Assembly (NCBI RefSeq): GCF_014654365.1
Contig: NZ_BNAY01000002.1
Span: 868,001-932,000 of the forward strand
From: Amycolatopsis oliviviridis
Lineage (GTDB): Bacteria > Actinomycetota > Actinomycetes > Mycobacteriales > Pseudonocardiaceae
DNA length: 64,000 bases
Direction: 5' to 3'
Each line of letters begins with the position of its first letter. The stretch's first letter is position 1. This document shows positions 1 to 8,460 of this stretch, piece by piece. Both the position numbers and the translations under genes were made by a program. The notes under the pieces were generated by a model. The model saw nothing but the letters and a program-made list of their open reading frames with translations. It searched no databases and was not told the DNA's origin.

Positions 1-48
1 CTTGCCCGCACCGAAGCCACCCGCCACGACGATCTTCGCGGAGGTCAT
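1..48 (-). CDS. Roadblock-associated ATP/GTP-binding protein (CvnD-like), 5' end only
   Basis: Only the first 16 codons are inside the window; they read MTSAKIVVAGGFGAGK and run off the left edge. The GGFGAGK segment is a P-loop (Walker A) of the small GTPase-like proteins that form the fourth member of actinobacterial conservons. The gene follows the DUF742 gene by 28 bp on the same strand and belongs to the kinase-roadblock-DUF742-GTPase operon. In characterised conservons this protein acts at the membrane as a molecular switch together with the other three members. The identification rests on the P-loop and on position; the rest of the protein cannot be seen. Confidence 0.85.
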   Translation of the reverse strand, partial: MTSAKIVVAGGFGAGK

Positions 49-76
49 GGTCGGGGGCGCGGTGTCCCGCGGTGCC

Positions 77-832
77 TTAAAGCCGACGGAGTCCACTCAA
101 AACCCTTTCCATCAACACCAGATGTGCCTCGGCGCCGTCATTGCCCGAAATCGTCTTGTGCACGCTGACCAGCCCCGCGTCCGCCGCGTCGCTGATCAGC
201 ACGCGTGCCACACCCAGTGGTACGCGCAGGGTAGCCGCGATCTCGGCGACCGAACGCGGGGTACGGCACTCCTCGATGATCGAAACGCATTCGATCTGGT
301 CCGCGGCCATCGCGGGAAGGCTACCCGCGGCGACGTGGTCCTTGGTGGAGATGAGGGTCTCCAGCTCGAGAGCGTAGTTCGCCTTGGTCCGGCCGCCGGT
401 GAGGGCATAGGGACGGACGATAGCCGTCTCTTCGAGCGGCGACGGCGCCTGCTCGAAGACGGCGGGCATGATGAACTCGCCACTGGGTGGACCCGGGTCG
501 AAAAGACCACCTGGTCTCGGCCCGACGGCACCTGCGCCGCTGTCGGGTGGAGAGGCAAGTGAGGTCACGCGGTCTCCTTGATCGGTCGGCTGCGGGACTG
601 CCGATTCCCCCGCGGCGTGTGCACCGCCGGCCTGGGGAACAGACGCATCTTCGGACTGCTTGTTCTTCTTGCGCTTCCGACGACCACGGCCCGAATCCAG
701 GGTGAAGCCGTTCAAGACGTCGGCGAAGGTGCCGTCGTCCCGTGAACCGGCAGCATGGGCAGCCCCCGCGTACGGAGGCTGGTGTTCACCCGTCCCCGGC
801 GGTTCGCCGAAGGATCCGGATCCGGTGCTCAT
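77..832 (-). CDS. DUF742 family protein (CvnC-like)
   Basis: This 251-residue protein has a long low-complexity N-terminal half with a basic stretch (RRKRKKNK, about residues 51-58). A DUF742 domain of winged-helix type starts at RPYALTGGRTK (residues 140-150) and runs through the conserved segments SIIEECRTPRSVAEIAA and PLGVARVLISD, ending in ERVLSGLRRL. Stand-alone DUF742 proteins are usually near 120-130 residues, so the first ~135 residues are an extension. The start ATG lies 7 bp after the roadblock stop, and the GTPase gene follows after 28 bp, so the four genes form one operon. The precise biochemical role of DUF742 is not established; in conservons it binds the other members. Confidence 0.9.
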   Translation of the reverse strand: MSTGSGSFGEPPGTGEHQPPYAGAAHAAGSRDDGTFADVLNGFTLDSGRGRRKRKKNKQSEDASVPQAGGAHAAGESAVPQPTDQGDRVTSLASPPDSGAGAVGPRPGGLFDPGPPSGEFIMPAVFEQAPSPLEETAIVRPYALTGGRTKANYALELETLISTKDHVAAGSLPAMAADQIECVSIIEECRTPRSVAEIAATLRVPLGVARVLISDAADAGLVSVHKTISGNDGAEAHLVLMERVLSGLRRL

Positions 833-839
833 CGGGACA

Positions 840-1292
840 TCATCCCACCGGTTCGCCGATCAGCGACCCACCGGCGCCCTGCAATTGTGCGCGGAGTTCC
901 GGCGTGAGGATCTGACCGACGCGGTCGACGAGCATCGTCATCTCGTAGGCGACCTGCCCGATGTCGCAGTTCGGCGCGGCGAGGATGGCCAGGCAGGAGC
1001 CGTCGCTGATGGACATCAGCACCATGATGCCGAGTTCCATCTCGACGACGGTCTCGTTGACCGCGCCCGCTTCGAAGCAGCGCGCGGCGCCCTGGGTCAG
1101 GCTCACCAGGCCGGACGCGACCGCGGCCAGCTGGTCGGCGCGGTCCAGCGGGAGCCTGCTGGACGCGGTGAGCAGGAGGCCGTCCGCCGACACGACCACG
1201 GCGTGCGCCACTCCGGGTACCCGCTCGGCGAAGTCATTGACCAGCCACCCGAACTGGTTCTGCTGGGGCTGGGCCGGGTTCGGCGAGGTCAT
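840..1292 (-). CDS. Roadblock/LC7 domain protein (CvnB-like)
   Basis: This 150-residue protein is a single roadblock/LC7 domain, the fold that regulates small GTPases by dimerising with them. Recognisable segments are AERVPGVAHAVVVSADGLLL near residue 25, QLAAVASGLVSLTQGAARCFEAG and the C-terminal DIGQVAYEMTMLVDRVG. Its ATG overlaps the kinase stop as ATGA (positions 1289-1292), and its GGAGG ribosome binding site lies inside the last kinase codons, so translation is coupled. In conservons it is thought to relay the kinase signal to the GTPase. Length and domain are typical. Confidence 0.93.
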   Translation of the reverse strand: MTSPNPAQPQQNQFGWLVNDFAERVPGVAHAVVVSADGLLLTASSRLPLDRADQLAAVASGLVSLTQGAARCFEAGAVNETVVEMELGIMVLMSISDGSCLAILAAPNCDIGQVAYEMTMLVDRVGQILTPELRAQLQGAGGSLIGEPVG

Positions 1293-4200
1293 TCACCCTC
1301 CAGGGTTTCGTGGTTGGCTTCGGTCGCCTGGGCTGTGTGGTGCCGTCCGCGCTGGATGCCCTGCTGGAAGCTGCTCAGGCGACCGCGCACGTCGTGCGCG
1401 TCTCGCTGTGGTCGGGGGGTGACCGCCCCGGCGGGGGGTCCCGCGCTGCCCGGGAGCAGTTGCTCCCCGCGACGGCGCCGGGGTAATCCTGCCGAAGTCA
1501 TCCTCGAGGGCACAGACTGGGACACCGCTTGGGCGGCTTTCCAGCCTTCGTCGGAGCCGAAGTTCCAGGCATCGGTCTCCTCGACAGCGGAGACCGGTTC
1601 CGGTTCCGGGGGCGCTGCCTGCGGTTTCTTCTCGGTTTTCCGGCTCGGCAACGCGGCGGGCGGTGCCGCCGGCCGCGCGGCCGTCTCCGACGACGTCGAA
1701 GACTCCGGAGCCTTCACTGCCTTCGCGGGCTCGGGCGCCGGAGCGGGCTCCGGGGTCGTGTCCGGCTGAGTGGCGGTGACGGCCGGAGCCGCCTTGTCCG
1801 CCGCTTCCTTCCGGCCTCGCCTGACCCCCTGCTGGAAGCTGCTCAGCCTGCCGCGCACGTTCGCCGGGTCGCGGACCGGCAGGTCCGACTTGGCGGCGGG
1901 CTCGGCGGCCGGGACCGACGAGGCCGCGCTGCCCGGCAGCAGCTGTTCCCCCTTGCGACGGCGCGGCAACCCGGCCTGGGTGAACGTCGACGGGGCGTGC
2001 TGGGAGACCTCCTGGACCGTGCGGAAAGCCTTGTCACTGGCGAAGTCCCAGTTGCGGGCTTCCTGCTCGGCGGCGGAGCCGGTTTCGGCGGCGGGTTCGG
2101 CCGCCTTCGTCTCCTCGGGCTCCTTCTTCCCCGGCTTCTCCTTCTTGACCGCGGGTTTGGCCGCGGGCTTTTCCGGAGCGGGCGCGGGCGAACGGAACCA
2201 CGCCGAGAGCATCTCGTCGAAGATCGGCGTCGTCTCCGACGCGGTGGGCGGCTCCGGGGCGGCCGGAGGCGGCGTGGTCGCCTGGTTCCACCACTCGCTC
2301 AGCGTGGTGGAGTTCTTGGCCTCGAACAGTTCCTTGCCGCTGGGCAGCTCGTCTTCCGACTGAGCCGACGCGGGCTTCGCCGTCTCCTCGGCGACCGGCT
2401 CGGGCTCGGCGGCGGGCTCCGGTTCGGGCTGACGCGGCTGCGGGGCAGGCGGCTGCGCGGGAGGCTGCGCCGTGTCGTCCCTGGGGATCGGGCTGAACAG
2501 CGCCGTTCCCGAGATCTCCACCTGCGACGGCGGCCGCGGCTCCTGGGTCTGGCTGTGCCCGTTCAGCCCGGGTTTGGTGTGGCCCGCCAGATCGTTGGCC
2601 GACGGCCACCGCTCGCCACCCTGCGGCGGGACACTCGGCACCGCCGGTCGCGAGCCGTTCGTCGCGGGGCGCTGGCGGCGGGGCAGGCCGCCCGGCTGCT
2701 GCGGCGGCACCGGCGCGAGGCGCTGGGTGATCGGGCCGGTGGCGGGGCCGGGGTCGCCCCCGGCCGGGATCATCACGAGGTCCGCCGGGACCGAGACGGT
2801 GGCGCGGACACCGACGATGTCCTTGCCGCCGTGCAGCGAGACACCGATCCGGTGCCTGCTCGCGAGCCGTCCGACCACGAACAGGCCCATCCGGCGCGAG
2901 GTGGTCAGGTCGACGTTGGGCGCCTCGGTGAGCCGGGCGTTGGCCTCGGCGACCTCGGCCTCGTTCATCCCGATGCCCTTGTCGAGGATGTCGATGCCGA
3001 ACGAGCCGTCCTCGACGAGCCGGGTCGCGACGGTCACCTGGGTTTCCGGGGCGGAGAACGCGGTCGCGTTGTCCAGCAGTTCGGCGATCAGGCGCATCAG
3101 GTCGTTGGCGGCGTATCCGACCAGCCGCACCGGCGGCGGGTTCTGCACGGTGACCCGCTGGTACTGCTCGATCTCGGACACCGCCGCGCGCACCACGTCG
3201 GTGGCGGTGACCGGCTGGCCGGACCGCCTGCCCGGCTCGGCGCCGGAGAGGACCATCAGGTTCTCGTTGTTGCGGCGCATGCGGGTGGCGAGGTGGTCGA
3301 GCTGGAACAGCGTGGCGAGCTGGTCGGCGTCCTCTTCGTCGCGCTCCAGCCGCTCGATCAGCTGCAGCTGCCGCTGCACGAGACTCTGGCTGCGCCGCGA
3401 GAGGTTGACGAACACGTTGCTGTAGCCGGTGCGCATCGAGGCCTGCTCGGTGGCCAGGCGCAGCGCCTGGTGGTGCACCTTGTCGAAGGCCCTGGCGACC
3501 TCGCCGATCTCGTCGTCGCTGCCGACCGGGACCGGCTGGACGTCGGTGCCCTGCGAGCGGCCCTCCTGGATGTTGCGGACGGCGTCGGGCAGTTGTTTCT
3601 CGGCGACGTCGAGGGCGCTGGCGCGCAGCACCTTCAGCGAGCGCAGCAACTGGCGGGTGATGAGGAAGACGACGGCGACGGCGAGCACCATCGCGCCGAA
3701 CAGCAGGACCGCGAGCAGGCCGGCGCCGCTGCTGGCGTCGTCGACCAGTTCGGCCGACACCGCGCTCGTCTCGCCGCCGAACTTGTTCGCGACCTCGCCG
3801 ACCTTGGTGATCACGGCGGCCGAGGCGTCGGTCCAGCCCTGCGCGGACATCGTGCGGAAGGCCTGCGCGGAGGGGGTGCCCTGTTCACCGAGCGCGGTTT
3901 TCGCGAGCCTGTCGCGGTTTTCCATCGCGTCGTCGGTGACGGCGGCGCTGAACTCCTGGCGCTGCTGTTCCGAAGCGGCGGCCTTGAAGTCGGTGAAACG
4001 GTCGGCCAGCCGCAGTTCGGCGGTGCGCAGCTGGTCGAGTTCGCTCGGCGCGAGGCTCGACCGGGCGATGCCGAAGGAGACCAGCGCCTGGCTCAGCGAC
4101 AGCTGTTCCTTCATCACGGCGAGGTCGTGCAGCGCGGCGGGAGTTCCGCCGAGGACGTTTTCACTGGCACCGGCGGACAACGCGGTGTCGACGGCGAGCA

Positions 4201-4750
4201 GCGCGGTGGTGATGTCGGTGTACTCGCCGATCGCCTGGACCGGGTCGAGCTGCCCGGCGGAGGCCCGCTGGCGGATGTCGGCCAGCTTGTCCAGCTGGTC
4301 CGCCGCGGCGTCCCGCGCCTGGCGGAGCGAAGGCTCGTTCTCGACGGCCCTGGACGCGGCGGCCGTGTACAGCGGGATGGCGGTGTCGACGTCGGCGCGG
4401 GCCGAACCGAGTTCGAGGGTCCCGCCGACGGTGCCGGCGGTCAGCCCGGCGGCGGACTGGGTGCGTTCGCGGCCGAGCCCGTCGGCGAGGGTGCGGATCT
4501 GCCCGCTCAGCGCGACGAGGCGGTCCAGCCGCTGGTAGCCGTCGGAACGGCCGACCTGTCCGGCGATGGTGGCGATGCCCAGCGCGAGCGCGATGAGGAT
4601 CGGCACCAGCGTCACCGCCGACAGCTTCACCGGCAGGCTCCAGTCCCGCCAGCGCACGAGCGCACGCCAGCCGGTGGCCCACCGAGATGGCCGGGGAGTG
4701 CGTCCCAGCAGCTCCCCGACCGGCACTTGGCCTTCTCCTGCAACGGTCAC
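1289..4750 (-). CDS. Conservon sensor histidine kinase-like protein (nitrate/nitrite-sensing type)
   Basis: This 1153-residue membrane sensor (CvnA-like) starts at GTG. TM1 spans about residues 41-66, a helical extracytoplasmic sensing region of the NIT type 67-338, TM2 341-368, and HAMP 369-440. A dimerisation region with QLDHLATRMRRNNENL (H485) is followed by a GHKL ATPase domain with N-box ELLDNATAF (557-565) and G1 DKGIGM (590-595). After residue 670 comes a Pro/Ala/Glu-rich tail. It carries a module present twice (901-980 and 1062-1136), each with GLPRRR, GEQLLPGSA and VRGRLSSFQQG. It is the first gene of the operon and presumably senses an external signal and passes it to the roadblock/GTPase pair. 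The ligand is unknown. Confidence 0.9.
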   Translation of the reverse strand: MTVAGEGQVPVGELLGRTPRPSRWATGWRALVRWRDWSLPVKLSAVTLVPILIALALGIATIAGQVGRSDGYQRLDRLVALSGQIRTLADGLGRERTQSAAGLTAGTVGGTLELGSARADVDTAIPLYTAAASRAVENEPSLRQARDAAADQLDKLADIRQRASAGQLDPVQAIGEYTDITTALLAVDTALSAGASENVLGGTPAALHDLAVMKEQLSLSQALVSFGIARSSLAPSELDQLRTAELRLADRFTDFKAAASEQQRQEFSAAVTDDAMENRDRLAKTALGEQGTPSAQAFRTMSAQGWTDASAAVITKVGEVANKFGGETSAVSAELVDDASSGAGLLAVLLFGAMVLAVAVVFLITRQLLRSLKVLRASALDVAEKQLPDAVRNIQEGRSQGTDVQPVPVGSDDEIGEVARAFDKVHHQALRLATEQASMRTGYSNVFVNLSRRSQSLVQRQLQLIERLERDEEDADQLATLFQLDHLATRMRRNNENLMVLSGAEPGRRSGQPVTATDVVRAAVSEIEQYQRVTVQNPPPVRLVGYAANDLMRLIAELLDNATAFSAPETQVTVATRLVEDGSFGIDILDKGIGMNEAEVAEANARLTEAPNVDLTTSRRMGLFVVGRLASRHRIGVSLHGGKDIVGVRATVSVPADLVMIPAGGDPGPATGPITQRLAPVPPQQPGGLPRRQRPATNGSRPAVPSVPPQGGERWPSANDLAGHTKPGLNGHSQTQEPRPPSQVEISGTALFSPIPRDDTAQPPAQPPAPQPRQPEPEPAAEPEPVAEETAKPASAQSEDELPSGKELFEAKNSTTLSEWWNQATTPPPAAPEPPTASETTPIFDEMLSAWFRSPAPAPEKPAAKPAVKKEKPGKKEPEETKAAEPAAETGSAAEQEARNWDFASDKAFRTVQEVSQHAPSTFTQAGLPRRRKGEQLLPGSAASSVPAAEPAAKSDLPVRDPANVRGRLSSFQQGVRRGRKEAADKAAPAVTATQPDTTPEPAPAPEPAKAVKAPESSTSSETAARPAAPPAALPSRKTEKKPQAAPPEPEPVSAVEETDAWNFGSDEGWKAAQAVSQSVPSRMTSAGLPRRRRGEQLLPGSAGPPAGAVTPRPQRDAHDVRGRLSSFQQGIQRGRHHTAQATEANHETLEGE

Positions 4751-5698
4751 GTAGGTGACTCCCTGTCCGGCGTCCTGGCACGGTCTGAGGCGTCCGTTCC
4801 CGCGAGGTACCTGCCTGCGGGGAACTCGGCCCCGGTCTGACCACGTGATCCATCACGACGAGAGAGGCCCTGTCCGGCGATCCAGGTGTCCCCAGGAACA
4901 CCGGTCCGCTTCGGGAGGTCTTGCACCTGCACGTGCAGGTCGCAACCTGCGAAGTGCAAGGTCGTCGAGATCAACTTTTCTTTGCCAATCGATCACTGCG
5001 GGTCAGCCGGGCCAAAGAATCGTACACCAATGCGGGTGCCGTCAATTCTGTTCGGCTTACGGGTGCTGACCTGGGAAAAGTGTGCGCTTGAACGATGGAC
5101 AAGGCCCGAAATCCGTCTTCGTGTCACAAACGAGGGAATTCCGGTTACAAGTTGCGCCGATACACAGGGTGCCCTCTTCACCCGATCAGCCTACGTACGG
5201 TAGCCAAGTCGCCCGGTCGAACTACTTTCCGTGCCCCCAACGGGTGGGTCAAGCCCAAATATGTGCCCGATGTTGTGGCCTTGCCGTCCGGGTGGGCATG
5301 ATGTCGCCCGACACGGTGATTTCTTTCGAGACGCCCGGTGAAGCGGGGGATCTTCCCCGGTCCGGGATGGCGGGCACGGTATCGGAGCCCGGCGCGGCCG
5401 GGAAGCGAAACTACGATCTGTCACCGAAATGAGGGACAGAGCGTGGTCATGGTCCATCGTTTGCCGCAGTGGGCCGTTCGGGCGACGACCGCGCGTGACA
5501 ATCCGCCTCACTATTACGAGTGAGAAAGCCGGATCATTTCGGCCGAAACGAATTCCGGGAACACTATTCCGAGGCGAAAGCGAATACCGGCCCCCACTGT
5601 CGTGGAAGCGGGGTCGCCTATTCAGAGCGCGTGAAGCCGTAGTTAGTATGTGCGCTCCCGTACCGCGCCACGGATGCAAGCAAGCCCCGGAGGAACCC
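4751..5698. other. Long divergent intergenic region with no convincing gene
   Basis: About 950 bp separate the conservon kinase start from the DUF485 start. Short ORFs exist on both strands, but their composition is not protein-like (many Ser/Arg/Pro runs, no conserved motif), and the base composition is visibly less GC-rich than the neighbouring genes. The region must hold the promoters of both divergent operons. It contains a perfect 16-bp palindrome at 4925-4940. I see no tRNA or riboswitch that I recognise. Confidence 0.7.
4925..4940. promoter_or_regulatory. Perfect 16-bp palindrome upstream of the conservon operon
   Basis: The sequence ACCTGCACGTGCAGGT is a perfect 16-bp palindrome about 175 bp upstream of the kinase GTG. 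A shorter ACCTGC copy follows at 4945-4950. This size and symmetry suit a homodimeric regulator site. No regulator gene is adjacent, so assignment as an operator is inference. Confidence 0.4.
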
Positions 5699-6121
5699 AT
5701 GCCCGACGTCGCGCGTCCTTACGCGGCGAGCAACGCCCTGGAGGACACCGGGCAGATGCCCGCGCTGTTCGCCCGTGAGCGCCAGCCCGCTCCCCCGCAG
5801 CCGCGCAGCACCGGTCCGGACTTCGACCGGATCCAGCACGGCAAGGAGTTCGTCTCGCTGCGCAAGACCTTCCGGCGGTTCGTGTTCCCGATGAGCCTGC
5901 TGTTCTTCACCTGGTACATGACGTTCGTGCTGCTGGCGGCCTACGCCCACGACTTCATGAGCCGGAAGGTGTGGGGCGAGATCAACGTCGGCATCGTGCT
6001 CGGGCTCGGCCAGTTCGCCAGCACGATCCTGATCACGATCGCCTACCTCAAGTTCGCCAACAAGCGGCTCGACCCCAAGGTCGAACGGTTGCGGGCCTCG
6101 GTCGAGGCGGGTGAGCGATGA
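5699..6121 (+). CDS. DUF485 membrane protein, partner of the downstream symporter
   Basis: A 140-residue protein whose start is set by the ATG at 5699 with GGAGG 7-11 bp upstream; the open frame continues upstream but without protein-like sequence. Residues 50-140 form a DUF485 (YjcH-like) domain with two transmembrane helices at about 60-84 and 95-118 and the motif LGLGQFASTILITIAYLKFA. DUF485 proteins are encoded just before ActP-type acetate/monocarboxylate symporters and are thought to assist them. Here the stop overlaps the symporter start as ATGA, giving translational coupling. The proline-rich first 45 residues are cytoplasmic. Confidence 0.93.
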   Translation: MPDVARPYAASNALEDTGQMPALFARERQPAPPQPRSTGPDFDRIQHGKEFVSLRKTFRRFVFPMSLLFFTWYMTFVLLAAYAHDFMSRKVWGEINVGIVLGLGQFASTILITIAYLKFANKRLDPKVERLRASVEAGER

Positions 6122-7692
6122 GCATCCCCGACAACGACCCGGTCCTGAACATCGCGGTTTTCGCCTTGTTCGTCGCGATCACCCTGTACGTGGTGTATCG
6201 CGCCAGTACGCGCAATTCGTCCACTTCGGACTACTACGCGGCGGGTAGCGCCTTCACCGGGCGACAGAACGGCATCGCACTTTCGGGCGACTTCCTCTCG
6301 GCGGCCTCGTTCCTCGGCATCGCCGGGGCGATCGCGATCCACGGCTACGACGGCTTCCTGTACTCGATCGGGTTCCTCGTCGCCTGGATGGTCGACCTGC
6401 TGCTGATCGCCGAACTGCTGCGCAACACCGGCCGGTTCACCATGGGCGACGTGCTGAGCTTCCGGATGAAGCAGCGCCCGGTCCGCGCCGCGGCCGCGAC
6501 GTCGACCCTGGTGATCTCCTTCTTCTACATGCTCGCGCAGATGGCGGGCGCCGGCGGGCTGGTGGCCCTGCTGCTGGACATCCACGGCGGCATCGGCCAG
6601 GCGCTGGTGATCGGCGTCGTCGGTGTCGTCATGGTGCTCTACGTGCTGGTCGGCGGGATGAAGGGCACCACGTGGGTGCAGATCATCAAGGCGACCATCC
6701 TGCTGCTGACCGGTGCGCTGATCACCGTGTTCCTGTTCGGCAAGTTCGGCTTCAGCTTCTCGAACCTGCTCGCGGCCGCCGCCGACAACAGCCCGCTCGG
6801 CGACGAGCTGCTGGAGCCGGGCGGCTCGTACGGCAAGAGCGAGGTCACGAAACTCGACTTCGTCTCGCTGGCGCTCGCGCTGGTCCTCGGCGCCGCCGCG
6901 CTCCCGCATGTGCTGATGCGGTTCTACACGGTGCCGAACTCGCGCGAGGCGCGGCGTTCGGTGGTGTGGGCGACGGCGTGCATGACGATCTTCTACCTCT
7001 GCACCCTGGTCATCGGCTTCGGCGCGGCCGCGCTGGTCGGCCCGGAGGCGATCAAGAACGCGCCGGGCGGGGAGAACTCGGCGGCACCGCTGCTCGCGCT
7101 GAACATCGGCGGCACCCTGCTGCTCGGCATCGTCTCGGCGGTGGCCTTCGCGACCATCCTCGCCGTCGTCGCCGGGCTGACGATCACCGCGTCGGCCTCG
7201 TTCGCGCACGACGTGTACGCCAACATCTTCAAACGCGGCAAGGCGGAACCGGCCGCGGAGGTCCGGGTCGCCCGGCTGACCGCGGTCGCCGTCGGGGCGC
7301 TCGCGATCGTGGGCGGCATCCTCGCGAACGGACAGAACATCGCGTTCCTGGTGGCGCTGGCGTTCGCCGTCGCGGCGTCGGCGAACCTCTCGACGCTGCT
7401 GTACTCGCTGTTCTGGAAACGCTTCAACACCACCGGCACGCTGTGGGGCATCTACGGCGGACTGATCGCGAGCCTGGTGCTCGTGTTCTTCTCGCCGGTG
7501 ATGTCCGGGGCCGCGGACTCGATCATCAAGAGCGTCGACTTCCACTGGTTCCCGCTGAAGAACCCGGGCCTGGTGTCGATCCCGTTCTCGTTCCTGTGCG
7601 GGTTCGTGGGCACCTTCGTCGGCCGGTCGAAGGCCGATCCGGTCAAGCACGCGGAGATGGAGGTGCGGTCCCTCACCGGGATCGGTTCCTGA
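6118..7692 (+). CDS. Sodium:solute symporter family protein, ActP/MctC-like
   Basis: A 524-residue integral membrane protein of the SSS family with about thirteen hydrophobic helices. Diagnostic stretches are YYAAGSAFTGRQNGIALSGD near residues 40-60, the helix following DFLSAASFLG, and ASASFAHDVYANIFKRGKAE near residue 360. Gene pairing with DUF485 is typical of the cation/acetate and short-chain monocarboxylate (acetate, propionate, pyruvate) subgroup. Substrate is therefore inferred to be a small carboxylate taken up with sodium or protons. It overlaps the DUF485 gene by 4 bp and ends 14 bp before a long perfect palindrome. Confidence 0.92.
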   Translation: MSIPDNDPVLNIAVFALFVAITLYVVYRASTRNSSTSDYYAAGSAFTGRQNGIALSGDFLSAASFLGIAGAIAIHGYDGFLYSIGFLVAWMVDLLLIAELLRNTGRFTMGDVLSFRMKQRPVRAAAATSTLVISFFYMLAQMAGAGGLVALLLDIHGGIGQALVIGVVGVVMVLYVLVGGMKGTTWVQIIKATILLLTGALITVFLFGKFGFSFSNLLAAAADNSPLGDELLEPGGSYGKSEVTKLDFVSLALALVLGAAALPHVLMRFYTVPNSREARRSVVWATACMTIFYLCTLVIGFGAAALVGPEAIKNAPGGENSAAPLLALNIGGTLLLGIVSAVAFATILAVVAGLTITASASFAHDVYANIFKRGKAEPAAEVRVARLTAVAVGALAIVGGILANGQNIAFLVALAFAVAASANLSTLLYSLFWKRFNTTGTLWGIYGGLIASLVLVFFSPVMSGAADSIIKSVDFHWFPLKNPGLVSIPFSFLCGFVGTFVGRSKADPVKHAEMEVRSLTGIGS

Positions 7693-7706
7693 CTGCCGCG
7701 CTCAAA

Positions 7707-7761
7707 TGTCATGAAAGGGCCGTTCCTGACGTTTTTCGTCAGGAACGGCCCTTTCATGACA
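7707..7761. terminator. Perfect 24-bp-arm hairpin between convergent genes (family 1)
   Basis: Arms at 7707-7730 and 7738-7761 are perfect inverted copies separated by a 7-nt loop, GTTTTTC. The arm core reads CATGAAAGGGCCGTTCC. It lies between the symporter stop and the oppositely oriented TetR gene and includes the TetR stop codon, so it can serve as a bidirectional intrinsic terminator, although no U-run follows. It belongs to the GAAGGGGCC-type family seen at five further gene ends in this window. Confidence 0.75.
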
Positions 7762-8323
7762 CTCGGAGGCCGTCCAGCACGATCGTCAGGAGCCGCGTCG
7801 TGTCCTCCCCCGACGCCTTGCTCGCCGCAGAGCCCAGCCCGTGCCCGAGCCGCAGGATGTCGGGGCCGGTGACGTCGGCCCGGATCGTGCCCTCGTCCTG
7901 AGCCGCCTTCACGATCGTGTCGGCCGCGGCGTGCAGCCGCGCCCGGCACCAGCCGAAGACTTCGGACCCGGCGTCGACGGACGCCTTCAGCGTCATCGCG
8001 AGCCCGTGCTTCTCGACCACGTAGACGACGTGCGTGGCCAGCCACGTCTCCAGCGCCTTCCCGGGCGGCAGCTCTTCGAGCAGGTCGTAGGCCTGCTGCG
8101 CCAGCCCGTCGATCTCGTCGCGGTAGACGGCCTCGATCAGTTTGTCGCGCGTCGGGAAGTGCCGGTACAACGTGCCCGCGCCGACCCCGGCGCGTTTGGC
8201 GATGTCGTCGGCGGGCACGTCCACGCCGTCGGCGGTGAACGCCTCCTTGGCCACAGCCACGATGCGCTCGTAGTTGCGCCGCGCGTCCGCGCGCATGGGG
8301 CGGGCCGGATCGGCCGTGACCAT
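7754..8323 (-). CDS. TetR family repressor of the divergent exporter
   Basis: A 189-residue TetR protein. The start is placed at the ATG at 8323 because GAGGAGG sits 5 bp upstream; a TTG further upstream would put this ribosome binding site inside the gene. The N-terminal helix-turn-helix covers about residues 13-58 and includes GVGAGTLYRHFPTRDKLIEAV, a clear TetR recognition helix. The C-terminal ligand domain is unassigned. It is transcribed divergently from a DHA2 drug exporter, with three similar dyads between the two starts. It most likely represses itself and the exporter until an exported compound binds. The stop codon lies inside the terminal palindrome. Confidence 0.92.
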   Translation of the reverse strand: MVTADPARPMRADARRNYERIVAVAKEAFTADGVDVPADDIAKRAGVGAGTLYRHFPTRDKLIEAVYRDEIDGLAQQAYDLLEELPPGKALETWLATHVVYVVEKHGLAMTLKASVDAGSEVFGWCRARLHAAADTIVKAAQDEGTIRADVTGPDILRLGHGLGSAASKASGEDTTRLLTIVLDGLRVS

Positions 8324-8347
8324 CTGCACCTCCTCGGGCGACAAAAA

Positions 8348-8430
8348 CGGAGACGTTCTCCGAATTCACTTGCGTAAGCGGAGACACTCTCCATATCATC
8401 GCTCACGACCTCAAGTGGAGAGTCTCTCCG
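8348..8430. promoter_or_regulatory. Three TetR-type operator dyads
   Basis: Three related dyads occur at 8348-8362 (CGGAGACGTTCTCCG), 8379-8393 (CGGAGACACTCTCCA) and 8416-8430 (TGGAGAGTCTCTCCG). All fit yGGAGA-N3-TCTCCr, with centres 31 and 37 bp apart. They fill the divergent promoter region between the TetR gene and the exporter, the expected place for autoregulatory operators. Binding by the neighbouring TetR is inferred from position. Confidence 0.75.
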
Positions 8431-8460
8431 CTTCATCTCGTTACGTCTTTGGAGTATTCC

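Noticed and set aside
1529..4840. A 1103-codon open frame on the plus strand
   Set aside because: It is the antisense of the sensor kinase gene, made open by GC-rich third positions; its translation is Arg/Gly/Leu-rich without domains.
5082..5432. 116-codon frame in the conservon/symporter gap
   Set aside because: No ribosome binding site, random composition and no conserved motif; treated as noncoding.
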